Shown one piece after another: positions 10,360 through 17,592 of a stretch of 29,095 nucleotides of DNA (position 1 is its first letter; every line of letters starts with the position of its first letter). The translations under genes and the position numbers were made by a program. The notes under the pieces were generated by a model that was given only the letters and a program-made list of their open reading frames with translations, was not told the origin of the DNA and searched no databases. Source of the DNA: Agromyces sp. (GTDB taxonomy: Bacteria > Actinomycetota > Actinomycetes > Actinomycetales > Microbacteriaceae). The DNA lies in NCBI GenBank assembly GCA_031178025.1, contig JAPSJU010000003.1, positions 1-29,095 on the forward strand, given 5' to 3'.

Positions 10360-10404
10360 TTCCCGGTTTCGGCGTCGCGCCCGCGCTGTCGGACGCCGCG
10401 TACG

Positions 10405-12471
10405 TCACCCCAAATGGCCGGCCTTCTCCATCTGGCGCAACTCGCGCTTGAGCTCCGACACCTCATCACGCAGGCGTGCTGCGAGTTCGAACTTCAGTTC
10501 GCCCGCCGCCTCGAGCATCTGGTTGTTGAGGTCGCGGATGAGCTCCTCGAGGTCGTTGGCTCCGGCGGCCGCGATGCCCTCGCGCCGCAGGTTCGGGACG
10601 GGCGCCTTCTTCCGCGCGTCCCGGCCGGCGAGGAGCGCCGCGGTGTCGGCCCCCTCGCGAGCCAGCACCTGCGTGATGTCGGCGATGCGCTTGCGGAGCG
10701 GCTGCGGGTCGATGCCGTTGACGCGGTTGTACTCGAGCTGGCGGTCACGTCGACGCGTCGTCTCATCGATGGCCGACTTCATCGAGTCGGTGAGCACGTC
10801 GGCGTACATGTGCACCTCGCCCGACACGTTGCGCGCGGCGCGGCCGATCGTCTGGATGAGCGAGGTCGACGACCGGAGGAAGCCCTCCTTGTCGGCGTCG
10901 AGGATCGCGACGAGCGAGACCTCGGGGAGGTCCAGGCCCTCGCGCAGGAGGTTGATGCCGACGAGGACGTCGTAGACGCCCGCGCGCAGCTCCGTCAGCA
11001 GTTCGACGCGTCGCAACGTGTCGACGTCGGAATGGAGGTATCGAACGCGCACGCCGGCCTCGGTGAGGAAGTCGGTGAGCTCTTCGGCCATCCTCTTGGT
11101 GAGGGTGGTGACGAGCACGCGTTCGTCACGCTCGGCCCGTACCCTGATCTCCTCGAGCAGGTCGTCGATCTGTCCCTTCGACGGCTTCACGATGATCTGC
11201 GGATCGACGAGTCCGGTCGGGCGGATGATCTGCTCGACGACCCCGTCGGCGATGCCCATCTCGTACCGGCCGGGCGTCGCGGAGAGGTACACCGTCTGAC
11301 CCACGCGGTCCTTGAACTCGTCCCACTTGAGGGGGCGGTTGTCGAGTGCGCTTGGCAGGCGGAACCCGTGCTCGACGAGCGTGCGCTTGCGCGAGGAATC
11401 CCCCTCGTACATCGCCCCGATCTGCGGGACGGTGACGTGCGACTCGTCGATGACGACGAGGAAGTCGTCGGCGAAGTAGTCGAGCAGGCAGTGCGGCGCC
11501 TGGCCGGGAGCGCGGCCGTCGATGTGGCGGGAGTAGTTCTCGATGCCCGAGCAGAAGCCGATCTGCTCCATCATCTCGAGGTCGAAGGTCGTGCGCATGC
11601 GCAGTCGCTGCGCCTCGAGGAGCTTGCCCTCGCGTTCGAGCTCGCCGAGGCGTTCCTCGAGTTCGAGGCGGATGGTGCCGATCGCCCGTTGCATGACCTC
11701 GGTGCTCGCGACGTAGTGGGAGCCGGGGAAGACGGGAACCGACTCGAGCTGCTCGACCACCTGGCCGGTGAGCGGGTGCAGGCTGTAGAGCGCCTCGATC
11801 TCGTCTCCGAACATCTCGATGCGGATCGCCAGCTCCTCGTACACCGGGATGATCTCGATCGTGTCGCCCCGGACCCGGAAGTTGCCGCGGGAGAAGTCGA
11901 CGTCGTTGCGCTGGTACTGCATCGAGACGAACTTGCGGATGAGCCAGTCACGGTCGACGCGCTGGCCCACCTGCAGCGGCATCATCGCGCCGAGGTACTG
12001 CTCGGGCGTGCCCAGGCCGTAGATGCACGACACGGTCGAGACCACCACGACGTCGCGGCGGCTCAGCAGCGAGTTGGTCGTCGAGTGCCGGAGCCGTTCG
12101 ACCTCGGCGTTGATCGACGAGTCCTTCTCGATGAAGGTATCGGTCTGCGGCACGTACGCTTCGGGCTGGTAGTAGTCGTAGTACGAGACGAAGTACTCGA
12201 CGGCGTTGTGCGGCATGAGCTCGCGGAACTCGTTCGCGAGCTGCGCGGCGAGGGTCTTGTTGTGCGCCAGCACGAGGGTCGGACGTTGCACCTGCTCGAT
12301 GAGCCAGGCGGTGGTCGCCGACTTGCCGGTGCCCGTCGCGCCGAGCAGCACGACGTCGGTCTCGCCGGCGTTGATGCGGCCGGCCAGTTCGGCGATCGCC
12401 GCGGGCTGGTCGCCGCTCGGCTGGTAGTCGCTCACCACCTCGAAGGGGCGGATGGATCGCGTGGCTTGCAT
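10405..12471 (-). CDS. uvrB: UvrABC system helicase-like subunit UvrB
   Basis: Receives damaged DNA from UvrA, verifies the lesion and recruits UvrC. The 688-residue protein has Walker A GATGTGKS at 44-51, the beta-hairpin region starting YYDYYQPEAYVPQTDTF, the helicase box VIDESHV, helicase motif QTIGRAARN, and a C-terminal UVR domain (LNNQMLEAAGELKFELAARL) that contacts UvrC or UvrA. The ATG at 12471 gives MQATRSIRPFEVVSDYQPSGDQ, the normal UvrB N-terminus; an extension to 12537 would run into coaE. No Shine-Dalgarno is seen. TAGACT stands 7 nt before the ATG, so a leaderless transcript is likely. Unlike uvrA, no complete LexA box is visible just upstream. It follows coaE after 29 bp. Confidence 0.98.
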   Translation of the reverse strand: MQATRSIRPFEVVSDYQPSGDQPAAIAELAGRINAGETDVVLLGATGTGKSATTAWLIEQVQRPTLVLAHNKTLAAQLANEFRELMPHNAVEYFVSYYDYYQPEAYVPQTDTFIEKDSSINAEVERLRHSTTNSLLSRRDVVVVSTVSCIYGLGTPEQYLGAMMPLQVGQRVDRDWLIRKFVSMQYQRNDVDFSRGNFRVRGDTIEIIPVYEELAIRIEMFGDEIEALYSLHPLTGQVVEQLESVPVFPGSHYVASTEVMQRAIGTIRLELEERLGELEREGKLLEAQRLRMRTTFDLEMMEQIGFCSGIENYSRHIDGRAPGQAPHCLLDYFADDFLVVIDESHVTVPQIGAMYEGDSSRKRTLVEHGFRLPSALDNRPLKWDEFKDRVGQTVYLSATPGRYEMGIADGVVEQIIRPTGLVDPQIIVKPSKGQIDDLLEEIRVRAERDERVLVTTLTKRMAEELTDFLTEAGVRVRYLHSDVDTLRRVELLTELRAGVYDVLVGINLLREGLDLPEVSLVAILDADKEGFLRSSTSLIQTIGRAARNVSGEVHMYADVLTDSMKSAIDETTRRRDRQLEYNRVNGIDPQPLRKRIADITQVLAREGADTAALLAGRDARKKAPVPNLRREGIAAAGANDLEELIRDLNNQMLEAAGELKFELAARLRDEVSELKRELRQMEKAGHLG

Positions 12472-12478
12472 ATGATCC

Positions 12479-12484
12479 AGTCTA
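12479..12484 (-). promoter_or_regulatory. Predicted -10 element of uvrB (leaderless)
   Basis: Minus-strand TAGACT, then 7 nt, then the uvrB ATG. The hexamer lies in the 29-bp gap after coaE, so uvrB probably has its own promoter as well as any read-through from coaE. Confidence 0.5.
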
Positions 12485-12500
12485 GGTTCGCCCGCCGACA

Positions 12501-13112
12501 CTACTTCCTGGCGCGCTCCTCGACGATGCGCAGCCACAGCGCGTCCGCCTGGCTCATCGTCCGACCCATCGAACCGTCGGTGTCGATGACCACGTCGGCG
12601 ATCTCGAGTCGCTTCGTGTTGTCGACCTGGGCGTCGACGCGGGCGGCTGCCTGCAGTGGGTCGAAGCCGCGCTCCTCCACGAGGCGCTTCACCTGCGTGC
12701 GTCGGGGGGCGTTGGTCACGACGATGAGATCGAACGGGTGGTCCACGGACGCCTCGACGAGCAGCGGCACGTCGTAGACGACGACGGCATCCGGGTCCTC
12801 GCGTCCGGCCTTCTCGATGAGCTTCGACGACAGCTCGCGCACCGCCGGATGCACGATCGCGTTGAGCTTGGCTCGTGCGCCGTCGTCGCCGAACACGAGC
12901 TCGCCGAGCTTCTGGCGATCGAGTGATCTGTCGTGACGCAGCACGCCAGGGCCGAACTCCTCGACGATCGCCGCAAGCGCGGGCGTGCCTGGCTCGACCA
13001 CGCGACGTGCGAGGTCATCGGCGTCGATGTGCACCGCGCCGTGCTCGACGAGACGCCGCGCCACCGTGGATTTCCCTGAGGCGATTCCGCCAGTGAGACC
13101 GATGAGATACAC
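12501..13112 (-). CDS. coaE: Dephospho-CoA kinase
   Basis: Phosphorylates the 3'-hydroxyl of dephospho-CoA, the last step of coenzyme A synthesis. The P-loop LTGGIASGKST is near the N-terminus, followed by HIDADDLARRVVEPGTP (the DAD motif of the family) and DVPLLVE in the CoA-binding region. With the GTG at 13112 the protein has 203 residues and begins (M)YLIGLTGGI, the family's usual spacing to the P-loop. I prefer this start over a GTG at 13118, two codons earlier, because TAGAGT lies exactly 6 nt upstream of 13112, the leaderless spacing seen at five other genes here. No Shine-Dalgarno serves either start. coaE lies downstream of rpsA, as in Mycobacterium, but a strong hairpin separates the two. 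Confidence 0.93.
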   Translation of the reverse strand: MYLIGLTGGIASGKSTVARRLVEHGAVHIDADDLARRVVEPGTPALAAIVEEFGPGVLRHDRSLDRQKLGELVFGDDGARAKLNAIVHPAVRELSSKLIEKAGREDPDAVVVYDVPLLVEASVDHPFDLIVVTNAPRRTQVKRLVEERGFDPLQAAARVDAQVDNTKRLEIADVVIDTDGSMGRTMSQADALWLRIVEERARK

Positions 13113-13118
13113 GTGCAC

Positions 13119-13124
13119 ACTCTA
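13119..13124 (-). promoter_or_regulatory. Predicted -10 element of coaE (leaderless)
   Basis: Minus-strand TAGAGT, then GTGCAC, then GTG at 13112. The spacing favours translation from 13112 on an mRNA that starts at the codon itself. Confidence 0.4.
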
Positions 13125-13221
13125 TCCGTGCGCCCCACGAGCCGGCGCAGGCGAGACGGCGTGCACGGGCTGATCGACTGCCGGCCCGGGCGCCGCACGG
13201 CTCCTGACGCCCCCGAACGCC

Positions 13222-13252
13222 GGAAGGCCGGCCCCGAGGGGACCGGCCTTCC
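13222..13252 (-). terminator. Terminator hairpin after rpsA
   Basis: GGAAGGCCGG (13222-13231) pairs with CCGGCCTTCC (13243-13252). An inner CCCC/GGGG extends the stem, with a bulged A and a tight GA loop. It begins 19 bp beyond the rpsA stop. No T-tract follows on the minus strand, as is common in high-GC actinobacteria. It would insulate coaE from strong rpsA transcription. Confidence 0.75.
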
Positions 13253-13271
13253 TTCTGCGTATCGCCTGGGA

Positions 13272-14723
13272 CTAGTTGCTCGAGAGCTTCTCGCGAAGCG
13301 CCGCGAGCGATGCGTCGTCGGCGAGCGTGCCCGACCCCGCGGAGTCGCTCGAGAACGTCGCGGCACCGGCGGCACCGAACGAGTCGTCGGTCGTCGCGGC
13401 AGCGTTCGCCTGAGCGACCTGCTTCTTGTGCGCCTCCCAGCGAGCCTGGGCGGCAGCGTAGTCCTGCTCCCACTTCTCGCGCTGGGCGTCGAAGCCCTCG
13501 CGCCACTCGTTGGTCTCGGGGTCGAAGCCCTCGGGGTACTTGTAGTTGCCCTGCTCGTCGTACTCGGTGAGCATGCCGTAGAGCGCCGGGTCGAACTCGG
13601 TGCCCTCGGGGTCGACGCCTTCGTTCGCCTGCTTCAGCGAGAGCGAGATGCGACGACGCTCGAGGTCGATGTCGATGACCTTGACGAAGACCTCCTCGCC
13701 CACCGACACGACCTGCTCCGCCAGCTCGACGTGCTTGCCCGACAGCTCCGAGATGTGCACGAGGCCCTCGATGCCGTCGGCCACGCGGACGAACGCACCG
13801 AAGGGAACGAGCTTCGTGACCTTGCCCGGTGCGACCTGGCCGATCGCGTGGGTGCGGGCGAAGACCTGCCACGGGTCCTCCTGCGTCGCCTTGAGCGACA
13901 GGGAGACGCGCTCACGGTCGAGTTCGACGGAGAGCACCTCGACGGTGACCTCCTGGCCGACCTCGACGACCTCGCTGGCGTGCTCGATGTGCTTCCACGA
14001 GAGCTCGGAGACGTGGACGAGACCGTCGACGCCGCCGAGGTCGACGAACGCACCGAAGTTCACGATCGAGGAGATGACGCCCTTGCGGATCTGACCCGGG
14101 TGGAGGTTCGCGAGGAACGTCGAGCGCGACTCGGACTGCGTCTGCTCGAGGAGCGCGCGCCGCGAGAGCACCACGTTGTTGCGGTTCTTGTCGAGCTCGA
14201 GGATCTTCGCCTCGATCTCCTGGCCGAGGTAGGGCGTGAGGTCGCGAACGCGGCGAAGCTCGATGAGCGAGGCCGGCAGGAAGCCGCGGAGGCCGATGTC
14301 GACGATCAGTCCGCCCTTGACGACCTCGATGACCGAACCGGTCACGACGCCATCGGCTTCCTTGATCTTCTCCACGTCGCCCCATGCACGCTCGTACTGA
14401 GCGCGCTTCTTGGACAGGATGAGGCGGCCTTCCTTGTCCTCCTTCTGGAGAACGAGCGCCTCGACGGTGTCGCCGACGCCGACGACCTCGCTGGGGTCGA
14501 CATCGTGCTTGATCGAAAGCTCACGCGAGGGGATGACGCCCTCGGTCTTGTAGCCGACGTCGAGGAGGACCTCGTCGCGGTCGATCTTCACGACGGTGCC
14601 CTCGATGAGGTCGCCGTCGTTGAAGAACTTCAAAGTCTTCTCGACCGCGGCGAGGAAATCGTCAGCAGATCCGATGTCGTTGATCGCGACCTGCTTGGGT
14701 GCCTTGGTCGTTGCGGTTGTCAT
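13272..14723 (-). CDS. rpsA: 30S ribosomal protein S1
   Basis: RNA-binding ribosomal protein that helps mRNA engage the 30S subunit. The 483-residue protein has four S1 (OB-fold) domains at about 37-106, 124-189, 210-278 and 295-364; domains 3 and 4 carry the best S1 motifs (NFGAFVDLGGVDGLVHVSEL, PFGAFVRVADGIEGLVHISE). After them comes a tail of nearly 120 residues rich in Trp, Tyr, Glu and Gln, ending in an Ala/Ser-rich stretch and ALREKLSSN. Such a tail replaces the last two S1 domains of the six-domain E. coli protein. The ATG at 14723 has GGAG 10 nt upstream. A predicted promoter near 14829-14858 gives a leader of about 100 nt with an inverted repeat. Transcription probably ends at the hairpin before coaE. 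Confidence 0.98.
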   Translation of the reverse strand: MTTATTKAPKQVAINDIGSADDFLAAVEKTLKFFNDGDLIEGTVVKIDRDEVLLDVGYKTEGVIPSRELSIKHDVDPSEVVGVGDTVEALVLQKEDKEGRLILSKKRAQYERAWGDVEKIKEADGVVTGSVIEVVKGGLIVDIGLRGFLPASLIELRRVRDLTPYLGQEIEAKILELDKNRNNVVLSRRALLEQTQSESRSTFLANLHPGQIRKGVISSIVNFGAFVDLGGVDGLVHVSELSWKHIEHASEVVEVGQEVTVEVLSVELDRERVSLSLKATQEDPWQVFARTHAIGQVAPGKVTKLVPFGAFVRVADGIEGLVHISELSGKHVELAEQVVSVGEEVFVKVIDIDLERRRISLSLKQANEGVDPEGTEFDPALYGMLTEYDEQGNYKYPEGFDPETNEWREGFDAQREKWEQDYAAAQARWEAHKKQVAQANAAATTDDSFGAAGAATFSSDSAGSGTLADDASLAALREKLSSN

Positions 14724-14754
14724 GTAGTGAATGCTCCGTAAAGGACAGAATCGA

Positions 14755-14795
14755 GCCCATCGCGTGGTAGAGCGTTGTGTAGTTCCGCGATGGGC
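14755..14795 (-). promoter_or_regulatory. Perfect 10-bp inverted repeat in the rpsA leader
   Basis: GCCCATCGCG and CGCGATGGGC (14786-14795 and 14755-14764) can form a 10-bp stem with a 21-nt loop in the untranslated leader, ending 31 nt before the rpsA ATG. Smaller arms GTCAC/GTGAC (14810-14823) lie at the predicted 5' end. The structure is a candidate for autogenous control of S1 synthesis. No described actinobacterial leader motif was recognised, so the function is inference. Confidence 0.5.
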
Positions 14796-14828
14796 ATGCG
14801 GACAGGGATGTCACACGAGTGACGCTCC

Positions 14829-14858
14829 ATCCTAGCGGAATGCGTCGGCCTGCGGCAA
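14829..14858 (-). promoter_or_regulatory. Predicted rpsA promoter
   Basis: Minus-strand -35 TTGCCG (14853-14858), an 18-bp spacer and -10 TAGGAT (14829-14834). This is the best two-box promoter in the window. It predicts a start near 14822 and a leader of about 100 nt. Confidence 0.6.
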
Positions 14859-14887
14859 CCGCGCCCGACTGTCCCCCACGCAGCGCG

Positions 14888-15859
14888 TCACCGAGCCGCG
14901 GCCGAGTCGCCGGCGTGAAGCGTGACGCGGAGGGCGGGCTCCAGCTCAGGATGCCGGAACCGGTACCCGGCCGCCTCGAGGCGCTCGGGGACGACCCATC
15001 GGCTCTTCAGCACGAGTTCGGTCTCTGTGCGGATGAGGATCGCGCCGATCTCGAGCATCCACCGGTACGCCGGCATGCCGAACGGCACTCGAAGCACGTC
15101 CCGCAGCGTGCGCATGAGGGTGCGATTGTCGGTCGCGACCGGCGCGCTCACGTTCACGACGCCGTCGAGGTCGGGGCGCTCGACGAGGAAGTCGATGACA
15201 CCGACGACATCGTCGAGGTGCACCCAGCTGAATCGCTGACGCCCTCCGCGAGCGGCGGTTTCGTGCTGGATTCCGGCACGCCGCCGGGTGGTGCTCGACG
15301 GCCAACGTCCGTCGAGCTGCGGCCCGCCGAGTCCGGACCGCACGAGGCGGGCGAGGGGGATGAGCACCCCTCCGTCGCCGAGGACGATCGCCATCCGCAG
15401 GGCCACCCTGCGGGTGCTCGGCAGCTCTGGCTCGAACAACGCGGCCTCCCACGCTCGTGCGACGTCGACCGAGAACCCCTCGCCGAGCTCGCCGGACCCC
15501 TCGGCCATGGGCCGGTCCTCGGCATGGCGGTAGATCGTGGCCGTCGAGGCGTTGATCCACAGGGCCGGCGGTCGATCGCAGGCGGTGATCGCCGCAGCGA
15601 GCTGACGCGTGGTGTCGATCCGCGAACGCATGATCTCGGCGCGATTGCGTGCCGTGTATCGGCAGTTGACGCTCTTCCCCGCCAGATTGACGATGGCGTC
15701 CGCCCCATCGAGGGAGCGACGGATCCCAGGGGCGTCGTCCCACGCCACGTCGGCGCCCGCGCGGCCGATCGTCGAGACCTCGGCTCCGAGCCCGCGGAAG
15801 TGCGCCGTCAGCCGTCGGCCGATGAAGCCGGATGCGCCGGCGACCACCACTCGCGTCAC
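14888..15859 (-). CDS. TIGR01777-type NAD(P)-dependent epimerase-like protein
   Basis: A 323-residue protein of the short-chain dehydrogenase/epimerase superfamily, TIGR01777 (YfcH / SulA-like) branch; no substrate is established for the family. The N-terminal Rossmann motif VVVAGASGFIGRRL is followed by GADAIVNLAGKSV, LWINASTATIYRH in the active-site region and FSWVHLDDVVGVIDF. The C-terminus has the RFRHPELEPAL block typical of the branch. About 20 Arg/Thr-rich residues lie between GLGGPQLDGRW and GRQRFSW, longer than I would expect in the family. The start is the GTG at 15859, which overlaps the stop of the DUF885 gene by 4 nt (GTGA), so the two are translationally coupled. Longer in-frame readings to 16132 lie inside that gene and are not protein-like. 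Confidence 0.9.
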   Translation of the reverse strand: MTRVVVAGASGFIGRRLTAHFRGLGAEVSTIGRAGADVAWDDAPGIRRSLDGADAIVNLAGKSVNCRYTARNRAEIMRSRIDTTRQLAAAITACDRPPALWINASTATIYRHAEDRPMAEGSGELGEGFSVDVARAWEAALFEPELPSTRRVALRMAIVLGDGGVLIPLARLVRSGLGGPQLDGRWPSSTTRRRAGIQHETAARGGRQRFSWVHLDDVVGVIDFLVERPDLDGVVNVSAPVATDNRTLMRTLRDVLRVPFGMPAYRWMLEIGAILIRTETELVLKSRWVVPERLEAAGYRFRHPELEPALRVTLHAGDSAAAR

Positions 15860-17535
15860 GACCGGCCGGACCCATCGAGCAGCGCGGTGCGCAGCGTGTC
15901 CAGGCCGACTCCCCCGAGGTCGAGGGCCCGGCGGTGGAAGGCGCGGATGTCGAACGCCGCGCCCGCGCTCCGCCGTGCTTCGTCGCGGAGCTGCTCCCAG
16001 ATGCGCTGGCCGACCTTGTACGACGGAGCCTGTCCCGGCCACCCGAGGTACCGGTTCACCTCGAACCGGACGAACCCGTCGTTCATGTTGACGTTCTCGC
16101 TCAGGAACTCGTAGGCGTACTCGGCCGTCCACCGACCGCCGCCGTCCGGACGGGGCTTGCCGAGGTGCACGCCGATGTCGAGCACCACACGGGCGGCGCG
16201 CATGCGCTGGCCATCGAGCATGCCCAGGCGGTCGGCGGGGTCGTCGAGGTAGCCCAGCTCCTCCATGAGCCGCTCGGCGTACAGCGCCCAGCCCTCGGCA
16301 TGACCCGAGGTTCCGGCGAGCTGGCGGCGCCAGGTGTTCAGCTTGCCCCGGTTCACGACGGCCTGCCCGATCTGCAGGTGGTGACCCGGCACGCCCTCGT
16401 GATAGACGGTCGTGAGCTCACGCCAGGTGTCGAACTCCGTCACCCCGTCGGGCACCGACCACCACATGCGGCCGGGCCGGCTGAAGTCATCGGTGGGCCC
16501 CGTGTAGTAGATGCCGCCCTCGTGCGTCGGCGCGATCATGCACTCGAGCGTGCGGATCTCGTCGGGGATGTCGAACTGGCTCGCGCCGAGCTCCGCGACG
16601 GCGCGGTCGCTCACCTCCTGCATCCATCGCTGCAATGCGTCGGTGCCGTGCAGCTTGCGGGTCGGATCGCCGTCGAGGAAGGCGATCGCCTCGGCGACGG
16701 ATGCATCGGGCACGATCTGCCGGGCGATCGCCTCCTGCTCCTCGACCATGCGGGCGAGCTCGCCGATGCCCCACTCGTACGTCTCGTCCAGGTCGATCAC
16801 CGCGCCGAGGAAGCGCCGGGACTGCAGTGCGTACTGCTCGCGCCCCACCCCGTCGCGTTCGCCGGCGACGGGAAGGAGCTCGTGCTCGAGGAAGGCGGCG
16901 AACTCACCGTAGGCGGCGCCGGCGTGCGTGGCTCGGGCGTCGAGGTCCGTACCGAGCGACGCCGGCACGTCGCCCGTGCGCCCGGCGACGAATTCCGCGA
17001 AGAACCCGTCGGGCCCCTCGAGCTTGTGCGCCTGGGCGGCGACCTCGCGCACCTGGCGCGCCGCGGGAACCGTGCCCCGCTCGATGCCGAGTCGGAGCGT
17101 TGCGATGTACCCATCGAGGGCGGCGGGAACCTCGGCCAGACGCGCGGCGATCGTCTCCCAGGCGTCGGCGCCGTCGGTGGACATGAGGTCGAACACCTCG
17201 CGGATCTCCTGAGCGGGACTCGCGATCACGTTGAGGTCGCGGAGCGGCAAGCCGGCATCGTGCGCCTCGAGTCCCAGCGCGAGCTCGCCGCGCAGGTCGG
17301 CGAGGGTGACGGCGTCGACGTCGTCGACGGGCGTCGCGGTGTCGAGCTCGGCGATCGTGCTCCGCATCGCCTCGGCTCGTGCCTCCAGCCCGTCGGGAGA
17401 GTAGTCGCCGAGCTTCGCATCGGCCTCCTTCCGGCCGATGTAGGTGCCGAGCGTGGGGTCGAGTGCGACGGCGGTGTCGACCCACGCCTCGGCGATCCGG
17501 TCGATCTCGGTCGGGGTCCGGTCAGTCGATGCCAT
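15856..17535 (-). CDS. DUF885-family metallopeptidase-like protein
   Basis: A 559-residue protein of the DUF885 family, related to zinc metallopeptidases. The likely catalytic region is YHEGVPGHHLQ, with His379, Glu380, His385 and His386, followed 27 residues later by EGWALYAERLMEE in which Glu414 is a candidate third ligand. These are the conserved family motifs; a substrate is not known and peptidase activity is inferred. There is no signal peptide or membrane segment, so it should be cytosolic. The ATG at 17535 has no Shine-Dalgarno. TAGGCT lies exactly 6 nt before it, predicting a leaderless transcript. It starts 57 bp after polA and overlaps the TIGR01777 gene by 4 nt. Its position between polA and rpsA is unlike Mycobacterium, where those two are adjacent. 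Confidence 0.9.
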   Translation of the reverse strand: MASTDRTPTEIDRIAEAWVDTAVALDPTLGTYIGRKEADAKLGDYSPDGLEARAEAMRSTIAELDTATPVDDVDAVTLADLRGELALGLEAHDAGLPLRDLNVIASPAQEIREVFDLMSTDGADAWETIAARLAEVPAALDGYIATLRLGIERGTVPAARQVREVAAQAHKLEGPDGFFAEFVAGRTGDVPASLGTDLDARATHAGAAYGEFAAFLEHELLPVAGERDGVGREQYALQSRRFLGAVIDLDETYEWGIGELARMVEEQEAIARQIVPDASVAEAIAFLDGDPTRKLHGTDALQRWMQEVSDRAVAELGASQFDIPDEIRTLECMIAPTHEGGIYYTGPTDDFSRPGRMWWSVPDGVTEFDTWRELTTVYHEGVPGHHLQIGQAVVNRGKLNTWRRQLAGTSGHAEGWALYAERLMEELGYLDDPADRLGMLDGQRMRAARVVLDIGVHLGKPRPDGGGRWTAEYAYEFLSENVNMNDGFVRFEVNRYLGWPGQAPSYKVGQRIWEQLRDEARRSAGAAFDIRAFHRRALDLGGVGLDTLRTALLDGSGRS

Positions 17536-17541
17536 ACCGGG

Positions 17542-17547
17542 AGCCTA
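17542..17547 (-). promoter_or_regulatory. Predicted -10 element of the DUF885 gene (leaderless)
   Basis: Minus-strand TAGGCT, then CCCGGT, then the ATG at 17535. The same hexamer and spacing precede polA. Confidence 0.5.
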
Positions 17548-17592
17548 TGGCAGGCGGCCGACGCGCCCCGGGAAGGAGCCGCGGATGCCGCG

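Noticed and set aside
12485..12491. LexA half-site (minus-strand GCGAACC) before uvrB
   Set aside because: The second half of the palindrome is absent (ACTGGA instead of GTTCGA), so it is not called as a box.
15860..16132. Longer N-terminus for the TIGR01777 gene
   Set aside because: It lies inside the DUF885 gene, is Arg/Pro-rich and precedes the Rossmann motif. The GTGA overlap at 15856-15859 is the natural start.
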